Origin: an uncultured Oscillospiraceae bacterium
GTDB taxonomy: Bacteria > Bacillota > Clostridia > Oscillospirales > Acutalibacteraceae
Length of the DNA stretch: 39,861 bases
NCBI GenBank assembly: GCA_900547095.1
Contig: URFG01000012.1
Location: 1-39,861 of the forward strand
Reading direction: 5' to 3'
Numbering within the stretch: the first letter of the stretch is position 1; each line of letters opens with the position of its first letter. Both the position numbers and the translations under genes were made by a program. This document shows, piece by piece, positions 1 through 8,288 of this stretch. Below the pieces are notes generated by a model. The model was not told the origin of the DNA and did not search any database. It worked only from the letters and a program-made list of their open reading frames with translations.

Positions 1-62
1 CTATCGAAATTGAATACGATTCCGATTGGTGGGGAAATAAAGCAGTATTTAAAGTAAAGTAG
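1..62 (+). CDS. C-terminal end of a cut-off protein
   Basis: An open frame enters from the left edge in the phase starting at base 3 and gives about 19 residues, rich in acidic and aromatic residues (EYDSDWWGN), before TAG at 60-62. The next gene starts 10 bases later and its ribosome site overlaps this stop, so the two are probably co-transcribed. Too little is present to name a family. Confidence 0.5.
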   Translation, partial: IEIEYDSDWWGNKAVFKVK

Positions 63-71
63 GAATTAAAA

Positions 72-602
72 ATGGCAAAAGTAATTATAAAAAGAAGCAG
101 CCAGCTTTCAGGTTGCGCTGTTAATTTCGATGTATTTTTAAATAATGAGAATTTAGGAATATTAAAAAGCGGAAAATTTATCACATTTGACGCCGAAGTC
201 GGCTCGCATACTATTTATTTCATCAGTAAATCAAAGCTCAATAAGAAAAATTCGTCTTTTCAGGTCGTAGTAAACGATGAAGAGGAAGTAATAGAGCTCT
301 TAGCAAAGTTTGATTTTAACGGAAATTTAGTTGTATCTTACGCGGATAATATGCCTCATACTCCGAATTTTAACTTTTCCGATAATAAAGGAGTGCGCTG
401 TCCCTCTTGCGGAAGCAGCGACCTTACAACAATTTCCGAAATTTCTACAAGCGGTAAAGACTTCAATCGTTCCGACGCCTGCTGCGGATATCTGTTATGC
501 GGTCCTTTAGGTTTACTCCTCGGCGTTGATAAAAAAGGCAAGCAGCAGCAAACAACTAATTATTGGGTTTGTAAAAACTGCGGAAATAAGTTCAGAATGT
601 AA
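72..602 (+). CDS. Zinc-ribbon protein of unknown function
   Basis: A 176-residue protein without a signal peptide. Residues 1-95 are beta-rich with alternating hydrophobic residues, like small beta-sandwich (PEGA-like) domains, although I cannot assign a family. The C-terminal part has two knuckles, C110-x2-C113 and C167-x2-C170, which together make a zinc ribbon. Between them lies a Cys- and Gly-rich hydrophobic stretch at about 137-151 (CCGYLLCGPLGLLLG) that may form a short membrane-associated hairpin. AGGA at 61-64 serves the ATG at 72. The stop TAA is followed at once by the ATG of the DUF2085 gene, so translation is likely coupled. The reading frame is well supported; the function is unknown. 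Confidence 0.75.
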   Translation: MAKVIIKRSSQLSGCAVNFDVFLNNENLGILKSGKFITFDAEVGSHTIYFISKSKLNKKNSSFQVVVNDEEEVIELLAKFDFNGNLVVSYADNMPHTPNFNFSDNKGVRCPSCGSSDLTTISEISTSGKDFNRSDACCGYLLCGPLGLLLGVDKKGKQQQTTNYWVCKNCGNKFRM

Positions 603-941
603 ATGCCGCAAATTTTTAAAAAACTGCTTAAAATCACCTTTAACTGCCACCAAATCCCCGAAAGAAGTTTTTTTATCGCAGGCCGCCAATTTCCTCTGTG
701 TGCAAGGTGCACGGGTATTCTCGCCGGATTTTTGATTTATCCTTTTTTACTGTTATTTAAAATAAGATTTTCTTTTGTTTTATCTGTTATTTTTATTCTC
801 ACTCTTGTTTTAGACGGCGGAATTCAGTTGATATTCTGCATAATGTCAAATAATATAAGAAGATTTATAACAGGGGTTTTATATTCTTTAGGCTTGCTTA
901 ATTTAATTTATTTGTTACTAAAAGCAATAACCGGGCGCTGA
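603..941 (+). CDS. DUF2085 family small membrane protein
   Basis: A 112-residue membrane protein. The N-terminal part carries the DUF2085 signature: C15-H16 (CHQIPERSFF) and the motif PLCARCTGIL with C33 and C36, probably a metal- or disulfide-binding site at the membrane face. Two or three hydrophobic segments follow (about 38-75 and 85-107). Family members are short membrane proteins with this Cys/His motif and no established activity. Its ATG directly abuts the TAA of the zinc-ribbon gene. The stop lies in the loop of a strong terminator that also closes the convergent gene. The family call is by motif recognition. Confidence 0.8.
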   Translation: MPQIFKKLLKITFNCHQIPERSFFIAGRQFPLCARCTGILAGFLIYPFLLLFKIRFSFVLSVIFILTLVLDGGIQLIFCIMSNNIRRFITGVLYSLGLLNLIYLLLKAITGR

Positions 942-962
942 ATATCGCCCGGTTATTGCTTT
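921..962. terminator. Bidirectional intrinsic terminator between convergent genes
   Basis: A perfect 17-bp stem (921-937 with 946-962) and an 8-nt loop (938-945), GC-rich at the loop end and A/T at the base, so it can act on both strands. The plus-strand stop at 939-941 lies in the loop and the minus-strand stop at 953-955 lies in the right arm. Confidence 0.85.
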
Positions 963-2092
963 ATGTTTTCCGAAAAAAGATAAGAATAAGAAAAATATAT
1001 GTGGCCGCTTATATTTTTATCGCTTTTGCAGATAGAAACCTGTTTTGAAATAATCTCCTTGCCGTTTGCCCATTCCTCTTTATCGGCAGGAGCGGTTGTT
1101 CCGATCTTATAACTTGCAAGCCCTGCAATCAGTCTTACATTGCTCCCTTTTACCGCTTCTTTCCACACCTCTAAAAGTTTATCAAAGCAAAAATCCTTGT
1201 CGGGATATTCAAATCCGAAATACAGCTGCGGAATAATATCGTCAACACATCCGCACTTTATCCATTGCCTTATATCGGCATAGAGGTCGCTGTAATTTTT
1301 TTCTATGGAAGCTGCGGGACTTATGCTGAAAGTTATATTCTTATTTTCGAATTTTACGGCTGTATACACACCGCTTATAAGCGCGTTTACATTAGTTCTT
1401 CTCCAATCCGAAAGCTCTAATGGGGATGATACCGAACTGCAGTAATCGGAATAATCTTTTTCATCCGTTTTTTCTTCCGTCGAAGGGTAAAAATAGTCGT
1501 CAAAGTGAATTCCGTCTACCGCGTAATTTTTTAGTATCTCCCGAATACCGTTGATAACAAGCATTCTTGCCTCGGCGCTTGCGGGATTTAAAAATATTCC
1601 CTCTTCGCAGATTATAACATTGCGGTCGTTTTCAGTGTCCCCGTCGGTAAGCCATATATATGCGGGGCTTTTTTTATCAAGCGATTCGATATCCTGCGTG
1701 TTTCTCTTTACCCTGTAAGGATTTATCCATGCGTGGACTCTTATTCCCTCGCTGTGGCAAGTGCTTATCACATATTCAAGCATGTCATAATCAAGATCTT
1801 CCGCCAAACTGTTGATCGGAAAAAACTCGGACTTATAATAAGAATCGCAAAACGGCCTTACATGAAAATACAGATCCGTAATTTCCGCAGTCTTTAAATT
1901 TTCCGCCGCTTTTTTAAATTCGGATTTGAAATCACCTTTTTTAAGCATCGAATTTATTTCGGAATATGTCATCCAAACACCCGTTGTGTAAGGACCGGTT
2001 TCATATATTCTCGTAGTCTTATTTTTTCCTTTGCCGCCGCATCCGCAAAGAAAAATAATAATGCAAAGAATGACTGCCGCCGCTTTTTTCAT
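953..2092 (-). CDS. GHL10-type (DUF187) glycosyl hydrolase-like lipoprotein
   Basis: A 379-residue lipoprotein precursor: basic start, hydrophobic core and lipobox LCGC with Cys18 as the lipidation site, so it sits on the outer face of the membrane. The body matches the GHL10 family (TIM barrel, YngK-like): GVWMTYSE near the start of the barrel, VRPFCDSYYKSEFFP, the barrel motif HAWINPYRV, and GIHFDDYFYP, whose acidic pair is the probable catalytic site. Relatives are thought to act on cell-wall or polysaccharide glycans, but substrates are mostly unproven. It starts 25 nt after the last phage-like gene with no terminator between, so it may be read from the phage operon. A ribosome site AAAGGCGG precedes the ATG. 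Confidence 0.85.
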   Translation of the reverse strand: MKKAAAVILCIIIFLCGCGGKGKNKTTRIYETGPYTTGVWMTYSEINSMLKKGDFKSEFKKAAENLKTAEITDLYFHVRPFCDSYYKSEFFPINSLAEDLDYDMLEYVISTCHSEGIRVHAWINPYRVKRNTQDIESLDKKSPAYIWLTDGDTENDRNVIICEEGIFLNPASAEARMLVINGIREILKNYAVDGIHFDDYFYPSTEEKTDEKDYSDYCSSVSSPLELSDWRRTNVNALISGVYTAVKFENKNITFSISPAASIEKNYSDLYADIRQWIKCGCVDDIIPQLYFGFEYPDKDFCFDKLLEVWKEAVKGSNVRLIAGLASYKIGTTAPADKEEWANGKEIISKQVSICKSDKNISGHIYFSYSYLFSENIKQ

Positions 2093-2117
2093 TTTTTAAT
2101 TACCGCCTTTATATTTT

Positions 2118-4211
2118 TCAGTCTGACGTGTAATTTAACAATATGCTTCCGACGGAAAAATTATTATCCGACGATAATTTAAGCTTAAGCTTCTTAAACC
2201 TCGGCAAAATAGGACGAAGTGTAACTTCACTTTCATTTTTAAAAGCAGGAATTCTTATTTTCTTTTCAAACCTATCGGTTATAATATTTAAATAAACATC
2301 GCTTTTTGACGATAAATTCATCTTAATTCTTTTAAGACTCTTATTTAAAAATTCGTTTCCGCAGCTTAAAGCTTTAATCGTAAATTCGCAGGGGATTTTT
2401 GAGCTTGTAACCGTGTTTGAAGAGTTAACAACTGTTTCAAAGGAATCTGTGCCGCCTTCCAAAACTGATAAATAGCTTATTGTTTTGTTGCGTGTTGTAA
2501 AGCAAAAAGCAGGTTTTGTGAAAAATTTCATACTGCTGATAATATAATCTTTATCTTCAAAATCCGAATAATACCACGAAATTCCGCCCGCGGAATTTTC
2601 TGTTTTTGAATATTTTTCAGGATATCCGAAATCTTTATTTCTGTAATTCAAAGTGAAGATTTTGTTTTTGATGAGCAGGTAATAATAACCGTCTGCGGAA
2701 ACGGCGCTTGCGGATAAAATATCCGAATTATTTAAATCGGAAAACAGATTTTTTATAAAAGAAGAAATTTCAAATATATTATTTTCTTTTCCGTAGGTAG
2801 TAGTCGCAAGAGTATAAACCTTTTTATCTGTATTAAGCCAAATAAGCCTGTTAGAGCATTGCCTTAAGGTTTCAGGGCATTCGCACCCTATCTCATCGTG
2901 AATGGATTCGCACTCTAACTGATCCGAGGAATAATAGTTCGCGATATTACCCACAATATCACCTTCGGTCGTGAATATTTTTCCCGAAGTGTTTTTTATC
3001 CGATATACCCCGCTTTTTTTAAAGGCTATCAGCTTGTTGCATACTGAGCCTAAAGCCGTTACTTTCTCGCCCGTTCTTCCGACATTTACCGTGCAGGTAG
3101 CAGGAAAATATATCTTATCCTTTGTTTTTGCGCAAAGCACCTCGTTAGGAGAAAAGGAATTACCGTAAAAATAAAGCCTTGAATTGAATTCGACGCACCC
3201 TTTTGATGAAAATATCCTGTCCTTTGCTCCGCTAATGGTTTTATAAGCGATTATTTCGATATTGTTTTCCTCATAATTTTCCGCGGCAGGAACCGTGAAA
3301 GGATTACCGTTTACAGTAAAATAAAAAATTCCGTTTTCGCGGTCTAAATGTAATTTAGCATTATATGAAAGAATCGAAACTTCGGCGGATTCGGTTTTTG
3401 TTCCTGAAATTAAGAACTCCGCGTAAACATCGGGACTTGTATAAACCTTACAATAAGCGCCGGAACCTGAATCAAGATTAACAAACGGGAGTTTAAACCT
3501 GGTTGAATAACTGTCAGAAGAATAATATGCTTTAAAAGCGGGTGTGAGCAAATTCAAAGCCTCCGGTTTTTCGGGTTCGGCCCTGTTTTTAATCCTGTCG
3601 TCGCTTATCGTGCTGAATTTGTTTCCCCTGCCGTTTTTATAAACGACAGGTTCATAAGCGGCGTCTGAATCAACCCTTTTAAATTGCGTAAAATCACTGC
3701 TAAGCTCATAAATTTTTCCGAAAAAATCACTGCTCGTATAACTGTATGTTCGTACCAGCGCATACAGTCCGCACCCTTTATACGGAGTGCCGGCTAAATA
3801 TATAACATTATCGATAAACGGAAAATCATGCGTATCTATTCGGATTATTTGAATAATCCCCGCTTCCGTAACCGTGAAATCCGGCTCTATAAGGAAAGTC
3901 CTTAAATTATAGTAGCTTACATCATCGCTGTCAATGCGGTATGAAACATTATAGGTCTTATCGCCGTAACTGAACTCTGTTCCCGAATATTTTAAAGGCT
4001 CTGTTATAACGTCGCTGCCGTTATTCGTCAAAGTGTATTTTATATCAAAGCCTTTTCTCGATTCAAGCTTATTGTTTTTAAATATCATATTTTTGCTTTC
4101 GCAAAGATACGCGTCACAGTCGTCAATCGGATTTTCTGACCTAATTCCTCCGGAGAGATCTTTTAAATATAATTCTTTGATTTTTGAATTTTTTAAACTT
4201 TTATACTTCAT
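2118..4211 (-). CDS. Large phage structural-looking protein, possible head-completion or tail-accessory role
   Basis: A 697-residue protein. I place the start at ATG 4211 rather than the GTG three codons upstream because AGGTG lies at the right distance. There is no signal peptide or membrane segment. It is made of many short beta-strand stretches rich in Ser, Tyr and Asn (for example ESRKGFDI, NSRLYFYGN, NKLIAFKKSGVYRI), which looks like a beta-propeller or repeated beta-sheet protein. It sits directly after the portal and connector genes, where P22-like phages carry DNA-stabilisation and tail-accessory proteins such as gp10. The position supports a structural role, but I do not recognise the family itself, and 697 residues is long for gp10. 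It is the last phage-like gene before the GHL10 lipoprotein. Confidence 0.55.
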   Translation of the reverse strand: MKYKSLKNSKIKELYLKDLSGGIRSENPIDDCDAYLCESKNMIFKNNKLESRKGFDIKYTLTNNGSDVITEPLKYSGTEFSYGDKTYNVSYRIDSDDVSYYNLRTFLIEPDFTVTEAGIIQIIRIDTHDFPFIDNVIYLAGTPYKGCGLYALVRTYSYTSSDFFGKIYELSSDFTQFKRVDSDAAYEPVVYKNGRGNKFSTISDDRIKNRAEPEKPEALNLLTPAFKAYYSSDSYSTRFKLPFVNLDSGSGAYCKVYTSPDVYAEFLISGTKTESAEVSILSYNAKLHLDRENGIFYFTVNGNPFTVPAAENYEENNIEIIAYKTISGAKDRIFSSKGCVEFNSRLYFYGNSFSPNEVLCAKTKDKIYFPATCTVNVGRTGEKVTALGSVCNKLIAFKKSGVYRIKNTSGKIFTTEGDIVGNIANYYSSDQLECESIHDEIGCECPETLRQCSNRLIWLNTDKKVYTLATTTYGKENNIFEISSFIKNLFSDLNNSDILSASAVSADGYYYLLIKNKIFTLNYRNKDFGYPEKYSKTENSAGGISWYYSDFEDKDYIISSMKFFTKPAFCFTTRNKTISYLSVLEGGTDSFETVVNSSNTVTSSKIPCEFTIKALSCGNEFLNKSLKRIKMNLSSKSDVYLNIITDRFEKKIRIPAFKNESEVTLRPILPRFKKLKLKLSSDNNFSVGSILLNYTSD

Positions 4212-4220
4212 AATTATCAC

Positions 4221-4571
4221 CTACGCCGTGGGAATGCTGTTTATAATATTTCCTGTCTTTCCCATATATGCCGCCCGCTTTGAATTATAAAGCTCGCAGA
4301 ATATCCTGTTTGTTTCTGTCTGACCGCTCTCTAAGGATAAAAGCATTGCGGTGCCGTAGGTCAAAGCCTGCACAGCAGAAGATTCAAGCGCAATTTCGGA
4401 ATACATTTCATAGGTCACACCCAATCCCGTTATATCCTCTGCGATCTCGTTTAGAGCAGTTAAAAATCTGTTTTTAAGCGCCGAATCATCCGTATTCATA
4501 TTCACGATATCTTCTTCTCCGATAAGGATAAGAACTCTTTTATAAATATCATATATCTTCATTTTTTTCAT
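4221..4571 (-). CDS. Putative head-tail connector/adaptor protein
   Basis: A 116-residue, mostly helical protein lying between the portal gene and the large structural gene. Its start overlaps the portal stop by 23 nt. The pattern (IYDIYKRVLILIGEE, then FLTALNEIAEDI, then two further helices) resembles the small all-helical adaptors (gp6-like or P22 gp4-like) that extend the portal ring. Two starts are possible: ATG 4571, close to GGAAAGGAAG, and ATG 4562 three codons on, with better spacing. The call rests on size, helicity and gene order rather than a diagnostic motif. Confidence 0.55.
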   Translation of the reverse strand: MKKMKIYDIYKRVLILIGEEDIVNMNTDDSALKNRFLTALNEIAEDITGLGVTYEMYSEIALESSAVQALTYGTAMLLSLESGQTETNRIFCELYNSKRAAYMGKTGNIINSIPTA

Positions 4572-6153
4572 CTTCCTTTCCGGAATTTTTTATAAGGTCG
4601 TCAAGATCCGAAATATAATCCTCGGGAAGTCTTTTAAGATATTCCTTTTTGGAAATGACCTGTTTGTCAAAAAGTTCTCCTAAAAGTTTTATTTCTTCGG
4701 GATCGGGCTTTTTCTTTTCTGAGGCAATTATCTTAGCGGAAAGATAAAGCTCCTGATACCTTTCGGCGCAAAAAGGAATATAGCTTACTCCTTCGCTGCT
4801 TTCGATTTTTATTCTGCGGTTGCCGTACTGAGTTACCCAGAAATCAGCCCAGATTCTTGTAACATTTTCGATAAAATTGTAAAACTTATTCTTTAAAATG
4901 ATAAGCGGAAGAGAAGCGGCATTCTGCATTGCGGAAAGCGCCGTGGCATTTTCGGCTTTTGAGTCGCCGAGAGCTACCTCGTTTGCTCCGCTTTGAGTCA
5001 GAGTGTTTTTGATAAGGTCATTTACACCGCTTATAAAATCAGAACTGAAATCAGGCGGATCGATAAATTTAACCGCGCCGTCAACATCTTCATTCGAACC
5101 GTAGACCTTTATTATCTGACCCGGATCGTTTGTTATTTCCTCCGGCACCGTATCGCCGTTTACTACCATAAGCGGCATTCCTTTTGACATTGTTGCCCAG
5201 ACAGACGCGGTGATCATTCTGTTGATAGCGATCTGATTTGAAACAAGATAGGTCACTTCGCTTTCGCCGTAAACCATATTGCCGCGCTCTTCCCACCTTA
5301 TAAGGCTTATCGGATAAAGCGTAAGCCTTGTATTGAAAGCAGGCCTTATTATTCCTGAATCCGTTACCTTGATACACTTAACTGTCGTTTTACCTAAGCC
5401 GTCGGATTCCTTAAACAGCTTTGTATATACTCTTACTTTGCCGTTCCTGTCAGGCTTTAACTGCATTAATTCTCTTTTGCCTGCACCGAATTTTTCAGCC
5501 TCCGCTATCACTGATTTATAATCGCAGTAATTTGAAATAATAATATAGGGTTGCCTTTCAATATCCTGCTCAAAAGGATCCGCAAAGCAGACGTTTTCAA
5601 TTCCTAATACTTCGCATCTTATATCTCCGTTGATAGGAATATTTCTGCTTTTATCGGCATAAAGTCCTGTTTTTATAGTTTCGTCAAAATAAGTGTAAAG
5701 CACGCCCGTGCCGGAGATATATGCTTTTTTCAGAACATCGCAGCAAAGCTTTTCAAAGCTCAATCTCCTTGCAGTGGTTTCTCTGTAATCGGTCAGAGCT
5801 GACATAACTCTGCTTATCTCTTCTTCGGTGACATTTCCCGAAAAATTATAATCCGCCGATTTTTTTGAATTCTTTTCCTCAACTCCCGCGGCGGTCGGCA
5901 CACCCTCTGCCGTTATCTCCACCTTAACAGGCTTTGATATGACCTGCGCTATTTTATATTCGCCTATTCGCTTTATGATATTATGTCTTACAAGAGGCCT
6001 GTCGTTTGCGGATCTTGCGCCGTACCACTGATCTCCTATATAAAATCTCTCGTTTATCCTGTTTTGTTCAAACATACCTTTTTCGCCGAGAGAAGCTTTA
6101 AAATTAATATCTTTTTTAAATTCTTCACTGATCGTTTTGGGTGTAAGTTCCAT
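4549..6153 (-). CDS. Phage portal protein
   Basis: A 534-residue protein of usual portal length. The N-terminal part (FYIGDQWYGA, VRHNIIKRIGEYKIAQVISKP) and the core RWEERGNMVYGESEV, followed by a long helical region with ALGDSKAENATALSAMQ, match portal proteins of P22-like/short-tailed type, which form the 12-subunit ring through which DNA enters the head. The C-terminal part is charged (KKPDPEEIKLLGEL), as in the clip and crown of portals. A strong TAAGGAGGAG precedes the ATG. It follows the capsid gene after a 14-bp hairpin and overlaps the connector gene. No frameshift is seen. Confidence 0.8.
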   Translation of the reverse strand: MELTPKTISEEFKKDINFKASLGEKGMFEQNRINERFYIGDQWYGARSANDRPLVRHNIIKRIGEYKIAQVISKPVKVEITAEGVPTAAGVEEKNSKKSADYNFSGNVTEEEISRVMSALTDYRETTARRLSFEKLCCDVLKKAYISGTGVLYTYFDETIKTGLYADKSRNIPINGDIRCEVLGIENVCFADPFEQDIERQPYIIISNYCDYKSVIAEAEKFGAGKRELMQLKPDRNGKVRVYTKLFKESDGLGKTTVKCIKVTDSGIIRPAFNTRLTLYPISLIRWEERGNMVYGESEVTYLVSNQIAINRMITASVWATMSKGMPLMVVNGDTVPEEITNDPGQIIKVYGSNEDVDGAVKFIDPPDFSSDFISGVNDLIKNTLTQSGANEVALGDSKAENATALSAMQNAASLPLIILKNKFYNFIENVTRIWADFWVTQYGNRRIKIESSEGVSYIPFCAERYQELYLSAKIIASEKKKPDPEEIKLLGELFDKQVISKKEYLKRLPEDYISDLDDLIKNSGKEDEKNEDI

Positions 6154-6169
6154 ATTTCTCCTCCTTAAA

Positions 6170-6206
6170 TTCGGTTTATATCCCCATAAAGAGGATATAA
6201 ACCGAA
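6170..6206 (-). promoter_or_regulatory. Intercistronic hairpin between capsid and portal genes
   Basis: A perfect 14-bp inverted repeat (6170-6183 with 6193-6206; 9-nt loop) between the capsid stop and the portal ribosome site. No T-run follows on the minus strand; the right end leads straight into TTTAAGGAGG. It may be a processing or stability element, or a weak terminator that lowers portal relative to capsid. Confidence 0.6.
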
Positions 6207-6220
6207 AAATTTAATAATTA

Positions 6221-7399
6221 TCAGGCTATAGTTACGGTGGCTGCGGCTGTTTCAACAGAAGCAATACCGTCAACCGTGATCTTTACGAAGTAATAATATT
6301 TACCTGCGGTAAGATCAGTCGGTATAGTAAAGTTTGCAGCTGTGGCATTCGCGATCTTTACAGCGCCGGTTTTGTTTTCGTCATCGCATTTGTACCACTG
6401 GTAGGTAAGAGTTCCGCTTGAAGCTGTCGCTTTAACGCTAAGCGATCCGCTTATGCTGCCTGCGGTTTTAGAAACAGAAGCGGGAGCCTGGGAAACTGTG
6501 ATCTCAGGAGATACCGAAGCCCAAACGGCGTCAAGTCCGCTCTTCTTTACGAATACATCATAATAAATTCTGTAATCGAATTTATAAGCGTCAGCGTCGA
6601 TATTCTGCTCAGGTGTGAAAATTCTCATCTGTTCTGTCTTTTTAACAAGATGAGCAGCCGATTTCGGGCAGACAAGCATATAGATCTCTCTTGAATTTGC
6701 AAGAGGAGTAAATCCGCCGGCTGTAGTGTTGTTGAATGTATAGCCTGTCTTCATTCTCTCGGATACGACCGGGATAAGAGCAACGCCGTTTATAGACTTA
6801 ACTCTTAAAGTTATGTCGCCCTGCTTGAAATCGGAAACGGTGATCATTCTCGAAATTTCGTTTGAATTCTGAAGAGCGGCATAAACTCCGCCGTTTACGA
6901 AAGCGACAAGCTCCTCGTCAAAACCTGCTTTTTCCTGAACTTTGTTTATAAGGTTGCAAAGGGTTTCATAAGGCTTTGTAATATCGCCGTCTATAGTGTT
7001 GCTTCTGCTCATTGCAAGACCTGCAAGCTTTGAAAGCACATAAGCGTCACATTCGGGAACTACCTTTGTGCGGACATATTCGCCGAGGATTTTACCCGCA
7101 AGGTTTGCAATGCCTGTTTCGTCCATATCCTCTCTGTCTATCTGAAGTGAACGCGCACGGTCCATTTTCATTGTGTAAGAAGCATTGCTTACGGTAATAG
7201 CTCCACGGGAAAATCCGGTGTCCCTGTCATAATCGGCAAGTCCCTGAAAATCGACATCGGGAATTATAACTGTTTTTGCTCCTACGAACTTTGTTGCAAG
7301 AGCGTTGTCGGCAAAAAAGCCTGTTGCGCTCTTCATTTTGAACATATTATCAAGCTCGTCGGAATATCTGATTGCATTTTCTATAGAATTGATTGACAT
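6221..7399 (-). CDS. Major capsid protein with C-terminal Ig-like domain
   Basis: A 392-residue protein. Residues 1-295 look like a phage coat protein of HK97-type lineage: an N-terminal helix (NAIRYSDELDNMFK), TVIIPDVDFQGLADYDRDTGF, a helical spine with DREDMDETGIANLAGKIL, and a late strand region (FDYRIYYDVFVKKSG). Residues about 298-392 form a separate Ser/Thr/Ala-rich Ig-like module with the typical core YQWYK (333-337) and a closing strand KYYYFVKITVD. Such modules decorate capsid surfaces and can bind glycans. It lies between the scaffold-like gene and the portal gene, with AAAAGGAG before the ATG. The capsid call is by pattern and context; the Ig part is clear. Confidence 0.8.
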   Translation of the reverse strand: MSINSIENAIRYSDELDNMFKMKSATGFFADNALATKFVGAKTVIIPDVDFQGLADYDRDTGFSRGAITVSNASYTMKMDRARSLQIDREDMDETGIANLAGKILGEYVRTKVVPECDAYVLSKLAGLAMSRSNTIDGDITKPYETLCNLINKVQEKAGFDEELVAFVNGGVYAALQNSNEISRMITVSDFKQGDITLRVKSINGVALIPVVSERMKTGYTFNNTTAGGFTPLANSREIYMLVCPKSAAHLVKKTEQMRIFTPEQNIDADAYKFDYRIYYDVFVKKSGLDAVWASVSPEITVSQAPASVSKTAGSISGSLSVKATASSGTLTYQWYKCDDENKTGAVKIANATAANFTIPTDLTAGKYYYFVKITVDGIASVETAAATVTIA

Positions 7400-7415
7400 A
7401 AAATTTTTCTCCTTT

Positions 7416-8027
7416 TTATTCGCCCCAAATTCCTCTTATAAATTCATCAGACTCTATATCGGAATTAAATCCGCTGTTTTTCTGTGAACCTATACTCGAA
7501 TTTCTGGCTGCATTGAAATTTGTTGTGTTTTCTTTCTTTTTTAAATTTTCCGCCGCGCGGTAACGAAGATACTCGTCAAGAAGATTGCTTCCTCTCTCTA
7601 AGCTCTTATCTATCACGCACTGCGGCAGCTGTGAAATATCTTTAATCGAGGGGAAATATTCATTTATCTCCTTTATGGGATCTGATTTTGAATTTTTCTG
7701 CTCAAGTTCTAAAATATGCCTGGCAAAATCTTTGTCGCCTCCGCATTTTTCTTCTATCTGCTCAAGCCTTTTTTCCTCTCTGCCTTTTTCAAAGCGGTTT
7801 AGCAGCTCTGATACGGATATCGCCTCGCTGCCCGCAAGATTTTTAAGCCTCTCATAATCGGAACTGATCATATCGTACTTAAGTCCCTTTTGGGCAAGCA
7901 TTGCGGCGTCTTCCAGATTAAGCTCCCTTGTTTCGTGATTGAATTTAACGGGAACAGTAATCGGATCTTTTTCCGCTTTTAAGCTTTCTTCGTTTGATAT
8001 TTCTTCGCTTTTTATTTCATTTTCCAT
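7416..8027 (-). CDS. Phage scaffold-like protein
   Basis: A 203-residue, very hydrophilic protein predicted to be mostly helical: an acidic N-terminus, VPVKFNHETRELNLEDAAML with AQKGLKYD (a pattern seen in capsid-assembly scaffolds), a charged helical middle (FEKGREEKRLEQIEEKCGG), and a Ser/Asn-rich tail ending in FIRGIWGE. It lies immediately upstream of the capsid gene (16 nt apart), the usual place for a scaffold, which binds coat subunits inside the prohead and leaves before DNA fills it. A 12-bp hairpin abuts its ribosome site AAAGGAG. No protease motif is visible. Confidence 0.7.
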   Translation of the reverse strand: MENEIKSEEISNEESLKAEKDPITVPVKFNHETRELNLEDAAMLAQKGLKYDMISSDYERLKNLAGSEAISVSELLNRFEKGREEKRLEQIEEKCGGDKDFARHILELEQKNSKSDPIKEINEYFPSIKDISQLPQCVIDKSLERGSNLLDEYLRYRAAENLKKKENTTNFNAARNSSIGSQKNSGFNSDIESDEFIRGIWGE

Positions 8028-8040
8028 TTTAATTTCTCCT

Positions 8041-8085
8041 TTTTGCCGCTTGGATTTGTCTGTTCAAGCCTTTCAAGCGGCAAAA
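8041..8085 (-). promoter_or_regulatory. Intercistronic hairpin upstream of the scaffold gene
   Basis: A perfect 12-bp inverted repeat (TTTTGCCGCTTG at 8041-8052 with its complement at 8074-8085; 21-nt loop). On the minus strand the stem ends directly at AGGAG of the scaffold gene (8036-8040), so folding or protein binding could affect translation start. There is no T-run, so it is not a classical terminator. Confidence 0.6.
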
Positions 8086-8102
8086 GACTCGATTTAAAAA
8101 AT

Positions 8103-8288
8103 TTAAGCTTCACGATGAACAAGGGTGCCGTCATAATTAAGAAAATCGATATAATCGTTAATTATGCAGCCCTCTTCGCTCCTTACCGCTTCTTTTTCAG
8201 CACGAGGTCCTGCTGTAAAATACCTGCCTATTAGATAGCCTGTAATAAAAGCAAAACCTCCGAAAATAAAGAATAAGAATAAATTCAT
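8103..8288 (-). CDS. Small single-pass membrane protein in the phage cassette
   Basis: A 61-residue protein starting at ATG 8288, which overlaps the terminase stop as ATGA; GGAGG lies ten bases upstream. Residues about 2-22 (NLFLFFIFGGFAFITGYLIG) form one membrane helix, followed by a charged tail. It could be a holin-like or superinfection-type protein, but no lysin gene lies near it and the sequence is not diagnostic. Function unknown. Confidence 0.6.
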   Translation of the reverse strand: MNLFLFFIFGGFAFITGYLIGRYFTAGPRAEKEAVRSEEGCIINDYIDFLNYDGTLVHREA

